64,000 nucleotides of DNA from Anolis sagrei. Taxonomy: Eukaryota > Chordata > Lepidosauria > Squamata > Anolidae. The stretch covers positions 141,065,366 through 141,129,365 of the forward strand of contig NC_090023.1 in assembly GCF_037176765.1 (NCBI RefSeq), written 5' to 3'. The translations under genes and the position numbers were made by a program. Below the pieces are notes generated by a model, which saw only the letters and a list, made by a program, of their open reading frames with translations, made no database searches and was not told where the DNA came from. This document shows, one piece after another, positions 1 through 13,200 of the stretch; within the stretch, counting starts at the first letter, position 1; each line of letters starts with the position of its first letter.

Positions 1-345
1 ACAATGAAACAGGCTCCCTTATCCATGCTTTCATAGCAGCCAACTAATAAAAAAAGGAAGTCAGAAACTCCCCTTGCTAAACAGATTGGTAATAAGTATA
101 TTATGCAATAATCGCAGGATTGACAGGAGGTACATAACATCAGATTCGCTGAAGTTGCCTGTTATGAACTATTGCAGTGAACCTGACCCCACAGGTTTAT
201 TCAAAAACACGTAATGTTATATTCAATGTTTATGTTTGCACTTCAATAAAGGCTAACTATTTCGCATCCTTAAAAGAAATGTATTTTATAAGGCACTCTG
301 GTAAAAAAGCAAATGCACACTGTATAACCCCCCGCAACACTTAAT

Positions 346-845
346 AATTTATTTTATTTATTTATTTACTGTATTTGTATACAGCCCCTCTCAGCCTACC
401 GGCGACCCGAGGCGGTTTACAAGGCAAAATTCAATACCATAGAAACACAAGTACAATATAAAAACATTAACATCCACAAAATCATAACAATAACAATAAA
501 ACATAAATCAATAAATTCTCATTAAAAAAACATTGTCCATCTCATCGTGTTGTTCCAATTCCTAAATATTTGCAAATGCTTGCTCAAATAGCCATGTCTT
601 GAGTTTTTTCTGAAATGTTAGGAGCAAAGAAGCCGATCTGGTCTCCCTTGGGAGGGTGTTCCATAGCCGAGGGGCCACCACTGAGAAGGCCCTGTCTCTC
701 GCCCCCGCCAGACGTACTTGTGACAAAGGCGGGACCGAAAGCAGGGCCTCACCAGACCATCTTAAAGTCCTCAATGGTTCATAAGGGGAGATGTGTTCAG
801 ACAGGGAAGTTGGGCCAGAACCGTAATAACCATGGCTCTCATGGA
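346..845 (-). mobile_element. L2-like LINE 3' end, 5' truncated
   Basis: Minus-sense C-terminal piece of an L2-like reverse transcriptase protein (AFSVVAPRLWNTLPRETRSA, then FQKKLKTWLF) followed by its 3' tail ending in TAAATAAATAAA at 346-365. The tail motif (GTAAACCGCCTCGGGTCGCC type) recurs many times in this window. Confidence 0.85.
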
Positions 846-1112
846 AAAGGTCATTTTATGGGGCAGGGGGGAGGGGAGTATAATCATGTGCTTTATCATC
901 TATCAAATATCATCTGGCCTTCAATTTCCAGCTGACTGTCCACCAAAGACCAATTCACCTGCAGTTGACGAAAGGAACAAGAGCCAAAAAGTGTATGTAT
1001 ATGAAGACCCCCAAACATGCTTTGAATATAGTATACTACTTTTCTTAACCAGCAGGAATGTCTTTAAAAAATAAATATTGAATACTTGGCCAAAAAGTTA
1101 TCTATAAATTAC

Positions 1113-1220
1113 CTTAGTTGAAAGAACTTTGAATGAACTCTGTTCTGGAATTATGGGATGAAGAAGATGGAGATTTAAGCTGCACTCTTCCTCTGAAGAA
1201 AGCTTCACCAACGCATTTAG
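1113..1220 (-). CDS. SUGT1: SUGT1 exon 10 (CS domain)
   Basis: Exactly 36 codons, phase 0 on both sides, reading [20 protein letters not shown] then [16 protein letters not shown]. Acceptor CTTTAACAG, donor GTAATT. This is the last SUGT1 exon in the window. Confidence 0.95.
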
Positions 1221-4200
1221 CTGTTAAAGATACAACATATATCAAAAGCAAGCACAAGAAGATAGGCCTCCTAGGCAGGCTCCTTTTATCTCCTATGGGA
1301 AAATGAAGGCAAAGACCCTTCAGCAGGGACCTCTTAATTTATTTCAAGCATAACACAAGAATTTCAAATGACAATTTAAACTGCATTATTCAACAGTTAA
1401 TTCAAAGTGTGCTAGAAAATAAACAGAAGATTCATGTTTAAGAGTCTTTGCCACCAACCCAGAAAGCTGTTATGTCAGTTTGATAAGCATTTTTTCGTTA
1501 AAGAATTGGTAACTTTCAAGTTACGCAAGAGCCATAAATAATTAAATGGAAAAGAGACATGGCTTTCTCTCTTGCTTTCTGCTTCACATGTTTTCATATC
1601 CAGAAAGAATATGAAGTAGCAACTGGCTGATTACACTCTACCCAAAACATCAAACTGTGAAGGAAATGCATTCACATTTCCCAAACAAGATTATTTTGTG
1701 GCATTTTGATATGGTGAGCATATACATTTGTTCCTCCACTTTTGTGGGGTCAGGGGTGTAGGCACCCAGCGAAAGTGGGAAAAAACACAAAGGGAAGTGG
1801 GGTTCCTTGATTTGTGGCATGCAAGAAGGCGTGCCCAGCTGCCAGTCTCAAAGCCTCTGCCCCCTCCCAAAGCCCAGTTAAATGTGCATGTTAACAAGGC
1901 AGCTCTGTCTCAGGACATTGGGATCACATCAGCACCATTCCCAAGTCCCAAAAATGAGCCACCCTATGAACATTCTCAAGACAGCCTCGCCTTCAGAAAC
2001 TAGTCATGAAGGATGATCCTTCACCCCTATCCCAATCCCTGGGGATAGGGCTGCACTTAACCATTCACAAGGTGGGCCCATCTTCAGGAGCCAGGCAATA
2101 CTGTGGGGATAACCCTTTGCGCCACTTCCTAAGGATGGGGCTTAATATATTTCACAGGGAGGCCATCTTCAGGAGCCAGAAACAATGTAGTGATCCCTTG
2201 CTCTCCCAACTCCGGATGCATCATTTTCCCATCTCCTGAAAATGGGGCCACCTTGTGAATGTTTAAAAACAACCCAACTTTTGAGAGCCATGTACAGCAC
2301 TAGGCAGAACCCTTGCCCCCTCCATCTCCTGAGGACATAACAGATTTATGAATGTTCACACAGCAGCCACATCTTTGGGAGGCAGAGACAGTGGTACAAG
2401 TTCACCAAAAAAATCATAACTACGAATGTGGATGGCCAACTCTATATAATTAATAATAATAATTTTATTTGTAACTCACCCTATCTCTCCTAGAAACAAT
2501 TTTTCTAATAACATTAACTGGAATCTCATTTCTTCCAGTTCTTCCCATCCTAGCTAAGCATCTGTTGACTTACGTTTGGGCTGTTACTTTAACCATACTC
2601 TTTCTTGGAAACTACACTGAAGCTAATGAAATAACATTCTCATATAAACTAACTACTCAGTTTGAACTACAGGCATTTGTTACCTCTCTCTCTAAGAAAT
2701 GTATGTTGACCTCATCCTTCTTGACATTCTTGATCATAACAGTCACAATTACGTGAGATTCTGTTTGGTACCAGTCATACCTGAAAAAATATATATAAAA
2801 ATATTTCATGTTTGTAAACATTCCATTTTCAAATCCTAAACAGATCTTTCCTCTGTACACAGAACCTCTCCCATTTTAACTTCATTGGAACAAAAGCAGA
2901 AGTCTGCATACCTTAACAGCTCTTGTTGTTTCAAACATTCAGACTGAGATGCACATCTCATCTACATTAAATTTAGGATCAGCCCTTATTATATTATAGA
3001 TCATCAGTATGTAAAATGGGCAGGTACAGCGTAACACTAAACTATTGTTAAGTATTATAAAAATGAACTGCTGAGATTCTTGAATCACACAAATCAACAC
3101 TATGCTGTCTGGCTCCCCATCGCTGAACAAGAAAAACTGAAATATACCAGAACTCTCTGCAATGCACAATGTTCCATCTGGGATAACTAGGTGTTCCTGA
3201 GCAAAAGTGACAGTTTAAGAAAGCTGAGAATCACTTAGTCTTAAATTATTTTTAAACTCATACTGCACTGCAATCTATCCAGACTGTAATGAATTTTCTT
3301 TGACTGTTCAAGATCATAGGCACTGATTCAGTACAACCTACAACTGCTGATGGCTTGTCTACAGCATCCTTTTGATTACTCACAAGCGTTTGTACTTATA
3401 GAGCAGAATTCATAGGCAAGAGCACAGTAAGAAACAAAGGCCAGAATATTGCAAAACAGTCCATATATTTTATATTAACATTAAGTATTTTTAACATATA
3501 GTTAGAAAAGGAAGACATCTTACTTGAGCTTAGTTGGCTGTGACTGCTGCGATCAAATCCAAATGTCATCCATTATAATGAAAAGATATTGGAAAATTAG
3601 AAGCATTTCACATCCAAATATCATTGATATTTTTTAGGTTATGGAAACAAGAGAGAGAGAAGTTCTGAGTGGTTCTCCCAATACTTGTAGAACTGTGCTT
3701 ATCAAACAAGGATCCCTGGAATCTAGAGTTCTACAATAAGGCAGAACTGGAAAGAAGCTGTTTTTTAACAGGGATAATTTTGAATTCTGAAAATTATTGA
3801 GGGCTCCTCCAGTGCAGAAAGGTTGTAAAAGATTCCTCTAATGCATTAAAAAAAAACTTCAATTAGAGGACCACATTAAAATATATTTCAGACAGTTTTA
3901 AGGCTTTGTATTGGGGAAAAGAGCCAACATTTCATTTAAAGTATTTTTGTATCGCCTCCCATCTCACAAGCGTTCCTGAGGCAATTAGCAAATAAAAACC
4001 ACTCAGAACAATACAGTGACAAAAACATTTAAAGACACGTTAAAAATCCTATTTAAAACACAACCCTAAAGTAATTAAAACATGGCACACATGAGATCTT
4101 AGATACCATTAACTATGTGCTGATTATTGCTAGATCTGCCCATGGGAACAACATGGATGTAAAAGGTAGGAATATTAAAAAAAACGTTATGTGAAGCAAG

Positions 4201-7200
4201 TCTAATGAGTTTTAAGCTTGTTACTCGCTCCTTCCACATAGTCTGCCTTGGGACTTCACAGTGGCTTTTTACTATTCAGTTGTGTCCATTTCCACTATCA
4301 CTTCCCTACTAGAGGCTGTTCAGTTTGGATATGAAATGAGGCTGGTTTTTTACACCTAATTCTTACCCCAGAACTGTTTTGGCAGATACAGCTGAATATC
4401 ATAGGCCATAAACAAGCAAATCTATTTCAAGCGGCTCCAAGAATGAGTTCATTAGTCTATAATGGCTGCCTCAACTTGTATGCCCAGCTACTGTTGATTT
4501 TCAGCACCCAGAGCCCCAGCAGGACAGTCTTGTAGACCAGCAACAGCTAAGAAACCAAGATGGTGCAAAGTACTCAATCAAAATACATTAGAATTTCAAA
4601 ATTTGAAAAGCAGCTTGCAATGCACGAGGCTGTTCAGAGAGCACAACAAACTCAGCCTTTCAAAATCACCTACTAGTAATATCTCTGGACACAAAACATG
4701 ATGGGAGCTGATAAAATTCTATTTCACCCTAGATCAATCTCCCTACTCCTTCACTCCCACATGATTCAGTCTCATGTTTATTGGGCCCACATATAAAGAA
4801 GAGCCTTACCACTTCAGAATGTGATCCTGCTGTGAGAGAGAAACAAATTGCAATTTTAACAAAAATAATTATTTCAGAAGCAGACACAAAGCAACTTCTA
4901 TAACACAGGGTTTATAGATTTTTGCTTCAGTTAACTAAATGAGCTACTTTTAATGTCTAAGTTCCAATTAACATTTAATACAACACAATTATTTGAAGAT
5001 AAGCACCACGAAAAACAGCCAAGTAAACATAAAGACTGCATTACTATCCTGCACGCTTTTCATAAAATAAGAAAACAGGGCATCAAAATTTCGCTGAAAC
5101 AACCAGATACATAGCTTCAAAGAAACTACCGCTAATTAATTATTTTGTACAACATAAATGATTCATTTTATTGCATCCATCTGGGTTGAATCCAGATTTG
5201 ATTGAATCCATCTGGGTTAAATCCAGATTTTGACATGTGTAGCTGAGTTGTCAAAAGCAGACATGCCTGTCTCCTCTTTCTCTCTATGGAAGTCCTTTTA
5301 ACCCCTTAAAAGTGTTACAAAGAAGGTAGAGGATCTTCCATTATACTACTCGCAGTGGCACTTTATGTGAGCAAGCCCTTAAGCCAGGAGATGGAACGTC
5401 ATTGATCCAACCTAACATTCTTTCTCTCCTATACTATACATTGATATCAAGATGAAATTCTAGAATGATCAGAAATAATTTTATGGAAGTCCCTCAGAGC
5501 GGTGCTCTAAAATCAAAACTTCAAATGTTTTGCACAAAGATACAAGGAAACAAGATAAACAGTTATAATAATCAAAATGTTAGCTCTATAAGTCACTACA
5601 ATATTTATTCTACACAAAGCTCAAGCAGTAAAATTAGTGAATCCTAAACTAAGGATGAAAGTAAAAGGGGTGGGGAAACAGGCATGCTAGTCCCCCTTTC
5701 TTTTCTCTTTCCATCTCAATATATATGACATTAACTGTTCTATGTTTACTACTGAAAATAATATTGTGTGTGTCTCTCCCCGCCCCATCCAATGTTAAAA
5801 TAATACTGACACATGGAAGTCTTTCACTGCAATTCTAGCTGCATAGAAGATTGTTCATGTGTTGCTTTTTTATTTATATTAAGGGCAAAGAAATATACTG
5901 GCGGCCATTCAGAGGCTGTTAGACTGCAAAATTCCCACTATTTCTCAATACAGTCTCTGGTGGATAGGACTGATGGAAGCTGTAGTCTGTAGCCCACTTC
6001 TGTATAACTACACTTTGATCTCACCAAATTAATACGCCATTTTCTTTCATCTTTCTTTCTTTGCTCAATATTTACTTGGTTTATCATAAACTAAACTATA
6101 ATTTTATAAATAATCTTAAACTACAATCCCAAATTCTCAGATGTTCTCACACACAAACGCACATGCACACACACACTGATAAAAGCAAATGCTGAAATGG
6201 GAATCAGGGCAAGCTAGGCTTCTACTTAAGCTTTACAAGTAGGTTCATTTCTACACCAGAAACTCCACTTGAAAAAGCAAATATAATGTACGGGAATGAG
6301 AGAATAGAGGCTATGGAGAGTTATTATGGTGTAAATGAAAGCCAGAAAAACTTCCACATTCTTAGCAGAAAGCATTCCCAACATAAAGTATTGCTTACTA
6401 TTGATGGCTTCTTCACATCTTTTAATCCAAATAGTAAAATCTGTATCAGCACCTAGAACATTTAAAAAGATGTCTATTGTGATCACTGTCAACTACCAAA
6501 AATTGTCAGCCATTTCTTTAAGATAATAAGTCTGCAGGATCCTCTATGGTACGCATACTTTCAGAATATGCTATTCACAGCTTCTGTTTATAATTTATTT
6601 ATTTACAGTATTTATACCCTTCTCACCCTGAAGGGGGCTCAGAGCGGCTTACAAAACACAAATATGGCAAACATTTGATGCCGATTATACAATGAACAAG
6701 GACAGACAACATAACCAGAGGTAAAGGCAGTTTTTCCAATCTTATTTCCAGCTGAGGAGCTTTCCTCTAATCAGTGTCCTTGCCTTTATTACCTCCCCGC
6801 TAAAAGCGGTACCTATTTTATCTACTCTCATTTCTCCTTTCGACCTGCTAGGTGGACAAGTGAGCTGAAGTTAACTAAGGGTGCTCAACCCCGATCCAGG
6901 CTCGAACTGCCAACCTTCTGATTGGCGATTTTTCTGCAGAACAGCGGTTTAGCTTGCTGTCCTAATCCTGGTTAAGATTACAGCTGTCACAGCTGAAGGA
7001 ACCTAAAGCCCCCTAGAAGTATTGTAAGATTAAAAACAGGGCAAACTCCTCCCAGTTTGATATGTCCATTTGGAGGAAGAGAGATGTTGAGCCCTCTTCC
7101 TGCAACATAATAATAAATCTAAAACTAAAAGGTTTGGATTTTTGTTTCTGTGCTGCCCAGCAATAAACTTCAGCAACATTGGCAGAAAGGACCAAGGAGG

Positions 7201-10200
7201 AAAGTAAGGAAATGAAGAATTGGCTACAGAATTTAAGTAGCTCACTCATCTTTGATCTAAGTGAACACTATTGTACTTCTGATGTAGCATTCCAGAGTCA
7301 TCACAACCCATAACAACTCCATCATGTATCTTAAACATAATTAATCCTATTCTAAATATGGAAGGAGCAAGCTAGAATTGATGGATTTTAACAGTGAACA
7401 AAGCTCTTTCTACTTCTTTGGTAATGAGTGTTTCAAACTCAAGGCTTGCTTCTGAATAGGATTTCTCTAAGTTACTACTATTTGTCCTGAAGTCCAGGAG
7501 CAAAAGATAAACAGATATATGTTGCAATAAATGATATAGGAGCAGTGAACACAGTTACTATCTAGCTGGATGCACCCTGCAAATTACACAAAAGGACAAA
7601 AACCTAGTAAGTGTGTAGTTGTCAATACGTAACGTGAACATTCCCTCACATTTTTCATTAACAGTTATCTCAAAGCATCCAATGGATGCTTTCATGGGTT
7701 ACCTATTAAAGTATTTCAAAATTAACTAGACAATCAATAACAAACATTTATAAGCAGTTAACAAGCAGTCAGTTGTTCTAGGATTTAGTGAACTATGTAG
7801 TGAAAAAGATTGATATGAAAACTAAAGTAAAAGTGTCAAGACCTTATCCAGGATAAACTGTGCCCACTGCCTTCAACTGACATACGAGTGAGGAAAGGAT
7901 ACATGATCAGACTTACCATCCAGTTTTTGTCCCTCGTTGAGAGACTTCAGTGCTGATATGTAGTTTTTCGTATGATATTCACCAATCCTGATGAATATGT
8001 AATAGAAGAGAATGAAAATATTGCTTTCCGATACAAATTACCACCTAAAGATACAAGAAATTTAGCTTTGCATAATATTTGATATGAAGAAAGATACGCA
8101 AATACCTTGTTTGCAAATTGCAAAAATGACTATACAGCAAAACAACAACAAATTGATTAGTCTCTTGGGCTTTTAGGTTCCTGGGGTTATTTGGGGAACT
8201 GATTCAGAACATTGTACTGGATAGACCACATCAGCTCTAGTTTCTTAGATATAGTTTATATATCTTTCGCGGGGAGAAGGGTGGGGTATAAATATAGGAA
8301 ATAAAATAAATGAACTTTATTTGTACCCTGCCCCATCTCCCTAAGGGACTCAAGCCAGCTCACAACATCAATACATACAACACAATATATAAAATAAAAT
8401 AAACAAATAATACATCAATCAATATAAAACGAACAAGATAAACCAAAATAACAATAAAATAAACTTTATTTATATCCCACCACCATCTCCCTGAAGGGAC
8501 TTGGAGTGGATTACAAGGCACATATAACATACAAGTAAAAACGGTACAAAAGTATAAAACGAGTCACAAAATTATAACAACCCCTGTCAACACATGTAGA
8601 ATAAAGTCAAAATAATACAATTTTTAAAAAACAGTAGTTAAAACGAACTGCAGTCAATTCATAAGGTGCCAAGTGTCAGCTTCATATGGGCCCATTCAGC
8701 CTACTCAAGGTCAAATTTATTTATTTATTTATTTTATTTACTTCGCTTATATACTGCAATTCTCAGCCCAAGGGCGACTCAAACACAAGTAGTTTATCAT
8801 GGTTTTCTATGGGTGCGCAGATGAAGACTGGCAGATGGCATATGTCCTATATTTCAACAGTTAGAGCCGATAGGGCCGATAGCTTTTATAGCTGTCGCGT
8901 TGCACAGCAGACATGGTCAGCTTCTGGTCTAGTAAGACTCCTAAGCTCTCTTCCACATGCATAGTTTTCGAGTCAGGTGTCACCACTCCAATACTTCTGA
9001 ATTTTTTCGGCCTTACATTTCTTCCTGTTGAAATTCATTTTGTTAGTTTTGGCCCAGATCTCTAAATTGTTAAAGTCATTTTGAACACCATTCTGATGTT
9101 CAAAATTGCAGCCAAATTTAATAAGCATGCTTTTTTATTATTTTATCCAACCTATTTATAAAGATGTTGAGTAGCACAGGTCCCAGCACAGAACCTTATG
9201 GAACCCCACTAGTCACTTATCTCTAGGATGAAGAGAAGCCATTGGAAAGCAGCCTTTGGGTGCATCCAGTCAACCAAGTACAAATCCATCTAATAGTAGC
9301 CTTGTTCAGCCCATACTGAATAAATTTATTTGAAAAAAATACCATGGGGAATCTTGTCAAAGGCCTTACTGAAGACACACAGCATTCCCTTCATCTACAA
9401 AAACTTTATCAGAAAATGCAAGAGGATTACTATGGTATGACTTGTTTTTCAGAAACCCATGTTGAGTTTCAGTAATCACCCCACTCCTTTCTAGATGCTA
9501 CGACTGTCTGGCACTGGAGACAGTCTTTTAAGGCAGATGTACTAGCTCTTTACCTATTCTGTACTAAGTAAAGAAAAAGGTTTTCCCCTGACATTAAGTC
9601 CAGTCATGTCCAACTCTGAGGGTTGGTGCTCATCTCCATTTCTAAGCCAAAGAGCCAGCGTTGTCTATAGACACCTCCTAGGGCATGTGGCTGGCATGAC
9701 TGCATAAAGCGTCGTTGCCTTCCTGCCAGAACGGTACCTATTGATCTACTCACATTTGCATGCTTTCAAACTGCTAGGTTGGCAGAAGCTGGGGCTAACA
9801 GTAGGAGCTCACATCGCTCCCCGGATTAGAACCTGTGACCTCTGGATCAGCAAATTCAGCAGTTTAACCAACCGAGCCACCAGGAATTCCTGTATTGCTT
9901 TTCCCCTATTGCATCATTTGTTCCATTTTTCTCAGATTTGGGAGATAATTGAGACAAAGAAGTTGATTATTAGTTCTGCCTTTTCACTGTTACCACTTCC
10001 TTCTTCCTTTTGCTATGGACACAATCCAAACCACAACCTCTGTAATCATTATGTAATTACATTTATTTCTCATAGAATTAGAAAGTGGTTGTAAATTTTC
10101 TGGTCTATAAATAAAAGTTAACAATCAACTTGTACTATGTTAACTTCTTTGAGTCCCCTAGGGGTGAGAAAAGTGGTATATAAATACTGTAAATAAATAA

Positions 10201-13200
10201 ATACATGTTATGTCAGCAACATGTCCTGTAAGTATTTTACACTTTGTAATTGTAAATGTTTTTGCAAGGATGGAAGACCTCACCCCCACCCCCAGTCTTC
10301 CTAATTCTCCCTTAGAACTATGACATGCTGTTATAGAGGGCTTTCCACTACAAAAAAAAACTTTGCAGAAGGGTTTTGCATAGGTAAGCAAGACAAGCAA
10401 AAATGAAGTGGGAGATCACTTTCTGCTTGCGCAATACTAGTCAGCATTTTCACAAAATAGTGGGACTAACACCATTAACAGTCACTTACCCTTGTCTGAG
10501 AAAGGCTTTAGCATTATTGGGATCAAGAGACAGTGTCCTCTTTGCATCTGTAATGGCATCTGCAAAAAGTAATTCATTTTTCAACTGCTGCATTACTGTG
10601 GTTTTTAAGCATAAAATACTTTTGATAGATTGAACATTGACATCCTGTGGACACTCAGTAACTGGCACTCATTCTTTCATACTAGTAAGGATTGTAAATC
10701 TCAGTGTTACTGGAGTTATCCGAAATAAAATATATGTAACTGTTCCAGGAAAAAAGGCAAAAGCTAAAGTATCTCAATTTTTTTCTAAACATGTACAGTA
10801 TCATAAATTCCAAACTTCTAATTCAGGTGACAAGGAAGAAGTATTTCATGTTAAGCTCAAATTTTCAGAGGGAATTCTGTCCGTAAAAGCTTATTAAATG
10901 ATACAATTATTTTTGGTTTTTGAAATTCCATTAGCCATGTTCCAGTGAAAAGAATAGCAAAATCGCAACTTCAGTTTTATGAACGAAACAGGTGTGTTCA
11001 AAAACAAATCAAAGTTTTAGTGCATCATTAACTCTGTATTTTAGGTTATAAATCACATCAAATAAGAAACGTTACCATGGTAATTTTGTAGAAGAATGTA
11101 CGCATAAGCTCTTTGACAATAATACTCTGCATCATCTGGCTTCTGTTCTATGGCTGCTGTCAGCTTCTGCAAGTGTAAATACAAAAAAATAAACTTGACA
11201 TTTTTTTTTACAAATCTTTGTATATCACATAGTAACATGATTTGCCTGACATATCCAACAGCTTCAATTAGCACAATGCAGCTTTAAGAGAATTACACCA
11301 GAGGAAAAATTCTTCACTTAAGAGCATAGCTGACTATAACTGAGATAAAAGCTCCACAGACAGAGCTAAAAAAACAGAGATGAATTATAGATAGAAAATA
11401 CATCATTTTGAGGAAAGTAGTAAGAACTTGCTTCTCAATTGTCACAATGTATATAAGCATCTATTTATTACATAAATCAAAATGATCCTTTAATTCCTCT
11501 CAATGATATCAAATCATTTTTTCTTCATTCCAAAAGGTCTACAGCACATGCACAAGCTTTTTTTATATAAAGCATAAACGGATTCTCTTTCTGCATAAAG
11601 ATGTGCAAACCTAAACACTGGTTAGCACACATTTTAGTGCATCAAATGTTAGCTCTGTTTCTGGCTATGTTTGGCCTGCTGATTCAAAAAAATGTACCCT
11701 ATCAGCTCTTGTTTTTGAGATACAGAACTTGTGTTCGCCCATAGAAAACCATAACAACCATAAATAAGAAATGAAAGCCAATGCGGTCTTGTTGTTCATT
11801 CGTTCAGTCGTCTCCGACTCTTCGTGACCTCATGGACCAGCCCACGCCAGAGCTCCCTGTCGGCCGTCACCACCCCCAGCTCCTTCAAGGTCAGTCCAGT
11901 CACTTCAAGGATGCCATCCATCCATCTTGCCCTTGGTCGGCCCCTCTTCCTTTTGCCTTCCACTTTCCCCAGCATAATTGTCTTCTCTAGGCTTTGCTGT
12001 CTCCTCATGATGTGGCCAAAGTACTTCAACTTTGTCTCTAGTATCTTTCCCTCCAGTGAGCAGTTGGGCTTTATTTCCTGGAGGATGGACTGGTTGGATC
12101 TTCTCACAGTCCAAGGCACTCTCAGAACTTTCCTCCAACACCACAGCTCGAAAGCATCTATCTTCCTTCGCTCAGCCTTCCCTAAGGTCCAGTTCTCACA
12201 TCCGTAGGTTACCGTAGGTTAGGGAATACCATGGCTTTGACTAGGCGGATCTTTGTTGCCAGTCTGATGTCTCTACTCTTTACTATTTTATCGAGACTGG
12301 ACATTGCTCTCCTCCCAAGAAGTAAGCGTCTTCTGATTTCCTGGCCACAGTCTGCATCTGCAGTAATCTTTGCACCTAGAAATACAAAGTCTGTCACGGC
12401 CTGCACGGTTTCTCCCTCTATTTTCCAGTTGTCAATCATTCTTGTTGCCATAATCTTGGTTTTTTTGACGTTTAGCTGCAACCCGGCTTTTGCGCTTTCT
12501 TCTTTCACCTTGATTAGAAGGCTCCTCAGCTCCTCCTCGCTTTCGGCCATCAGAGTGGTGTCATCTGCATATCTGAGGTTGTTAACGTTTCTTCCAGCAA
12601 TTTTTAACCAATTTTTAATGTGGTCTATCCAATGCAATTTTCTGAATCAGTGCCCCTAATAACCCCAGAAACAGACCTAAAAAGGTGTTGTTGTTGGACT
12701 GTGTTATTGGTGGCCAAGCTGCATTTACGATGCTGTAACCCACTGAGTGACATCAGGCAAGTCACATTATTACAGCCTTAGAGGACGGCACTAGCAAATT
12801 AATTCTAAAGAAATCTTGCCAGAAAAATACTGCACTGTAATAAGTTCACCTCAAGGTTGTAAATAATCAACTGCAATATCAAATACACAAGTTATCTAGT
12901 TTCTACCATTGCCATTTGCTTTCTCATCCTATTGTAGCCTATGTTACATTCTTCACTGACAGTCTATATACCAAAACCCAGTACGTGCTATAGTCATTCA
13001 AAGCTCTACAGATGCCTGACTTACCAGAATGAAGCAAATATCCAATTGCTTCCACTTGCTCATGCTGATGAGTTTTCCCCTTCAGGATAACACAGTGGTA
13101 GAAAATTGGGCCCAGGTTTTGCAACCCATAAACAATCCCTCAGTCTTCAAAAACCACCTTTTTAAAAATTAATTGACAGAAACCCCGCCTGAACATAGCA

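Larger units (their letters stand above)
2781..6398 (-). other. SUGT1 introns around the two microexons
   Basis: Apart from exons 7 and 8 I see only a worn L2-like tail near 3945-4010, the small tandem duplication at 5170 and a CA-rich patch at 6147-6176. No other gene signal. Confidence 0.5.

Noticed and set aside
1945-2400. CRISPR-like regular spacing
   Set aside because: Units are diverged tandem copies with no identical short repeats or unique spacers, and the host is a vertebrate.
9780-9890. tRNA gene on the minus strand
   Set aside because: The A- and B-box-like words belong to the head of a Sauria-type SINE; the cloverleaf is not intact. The same holds for 20340-20436 and 29327-29420.
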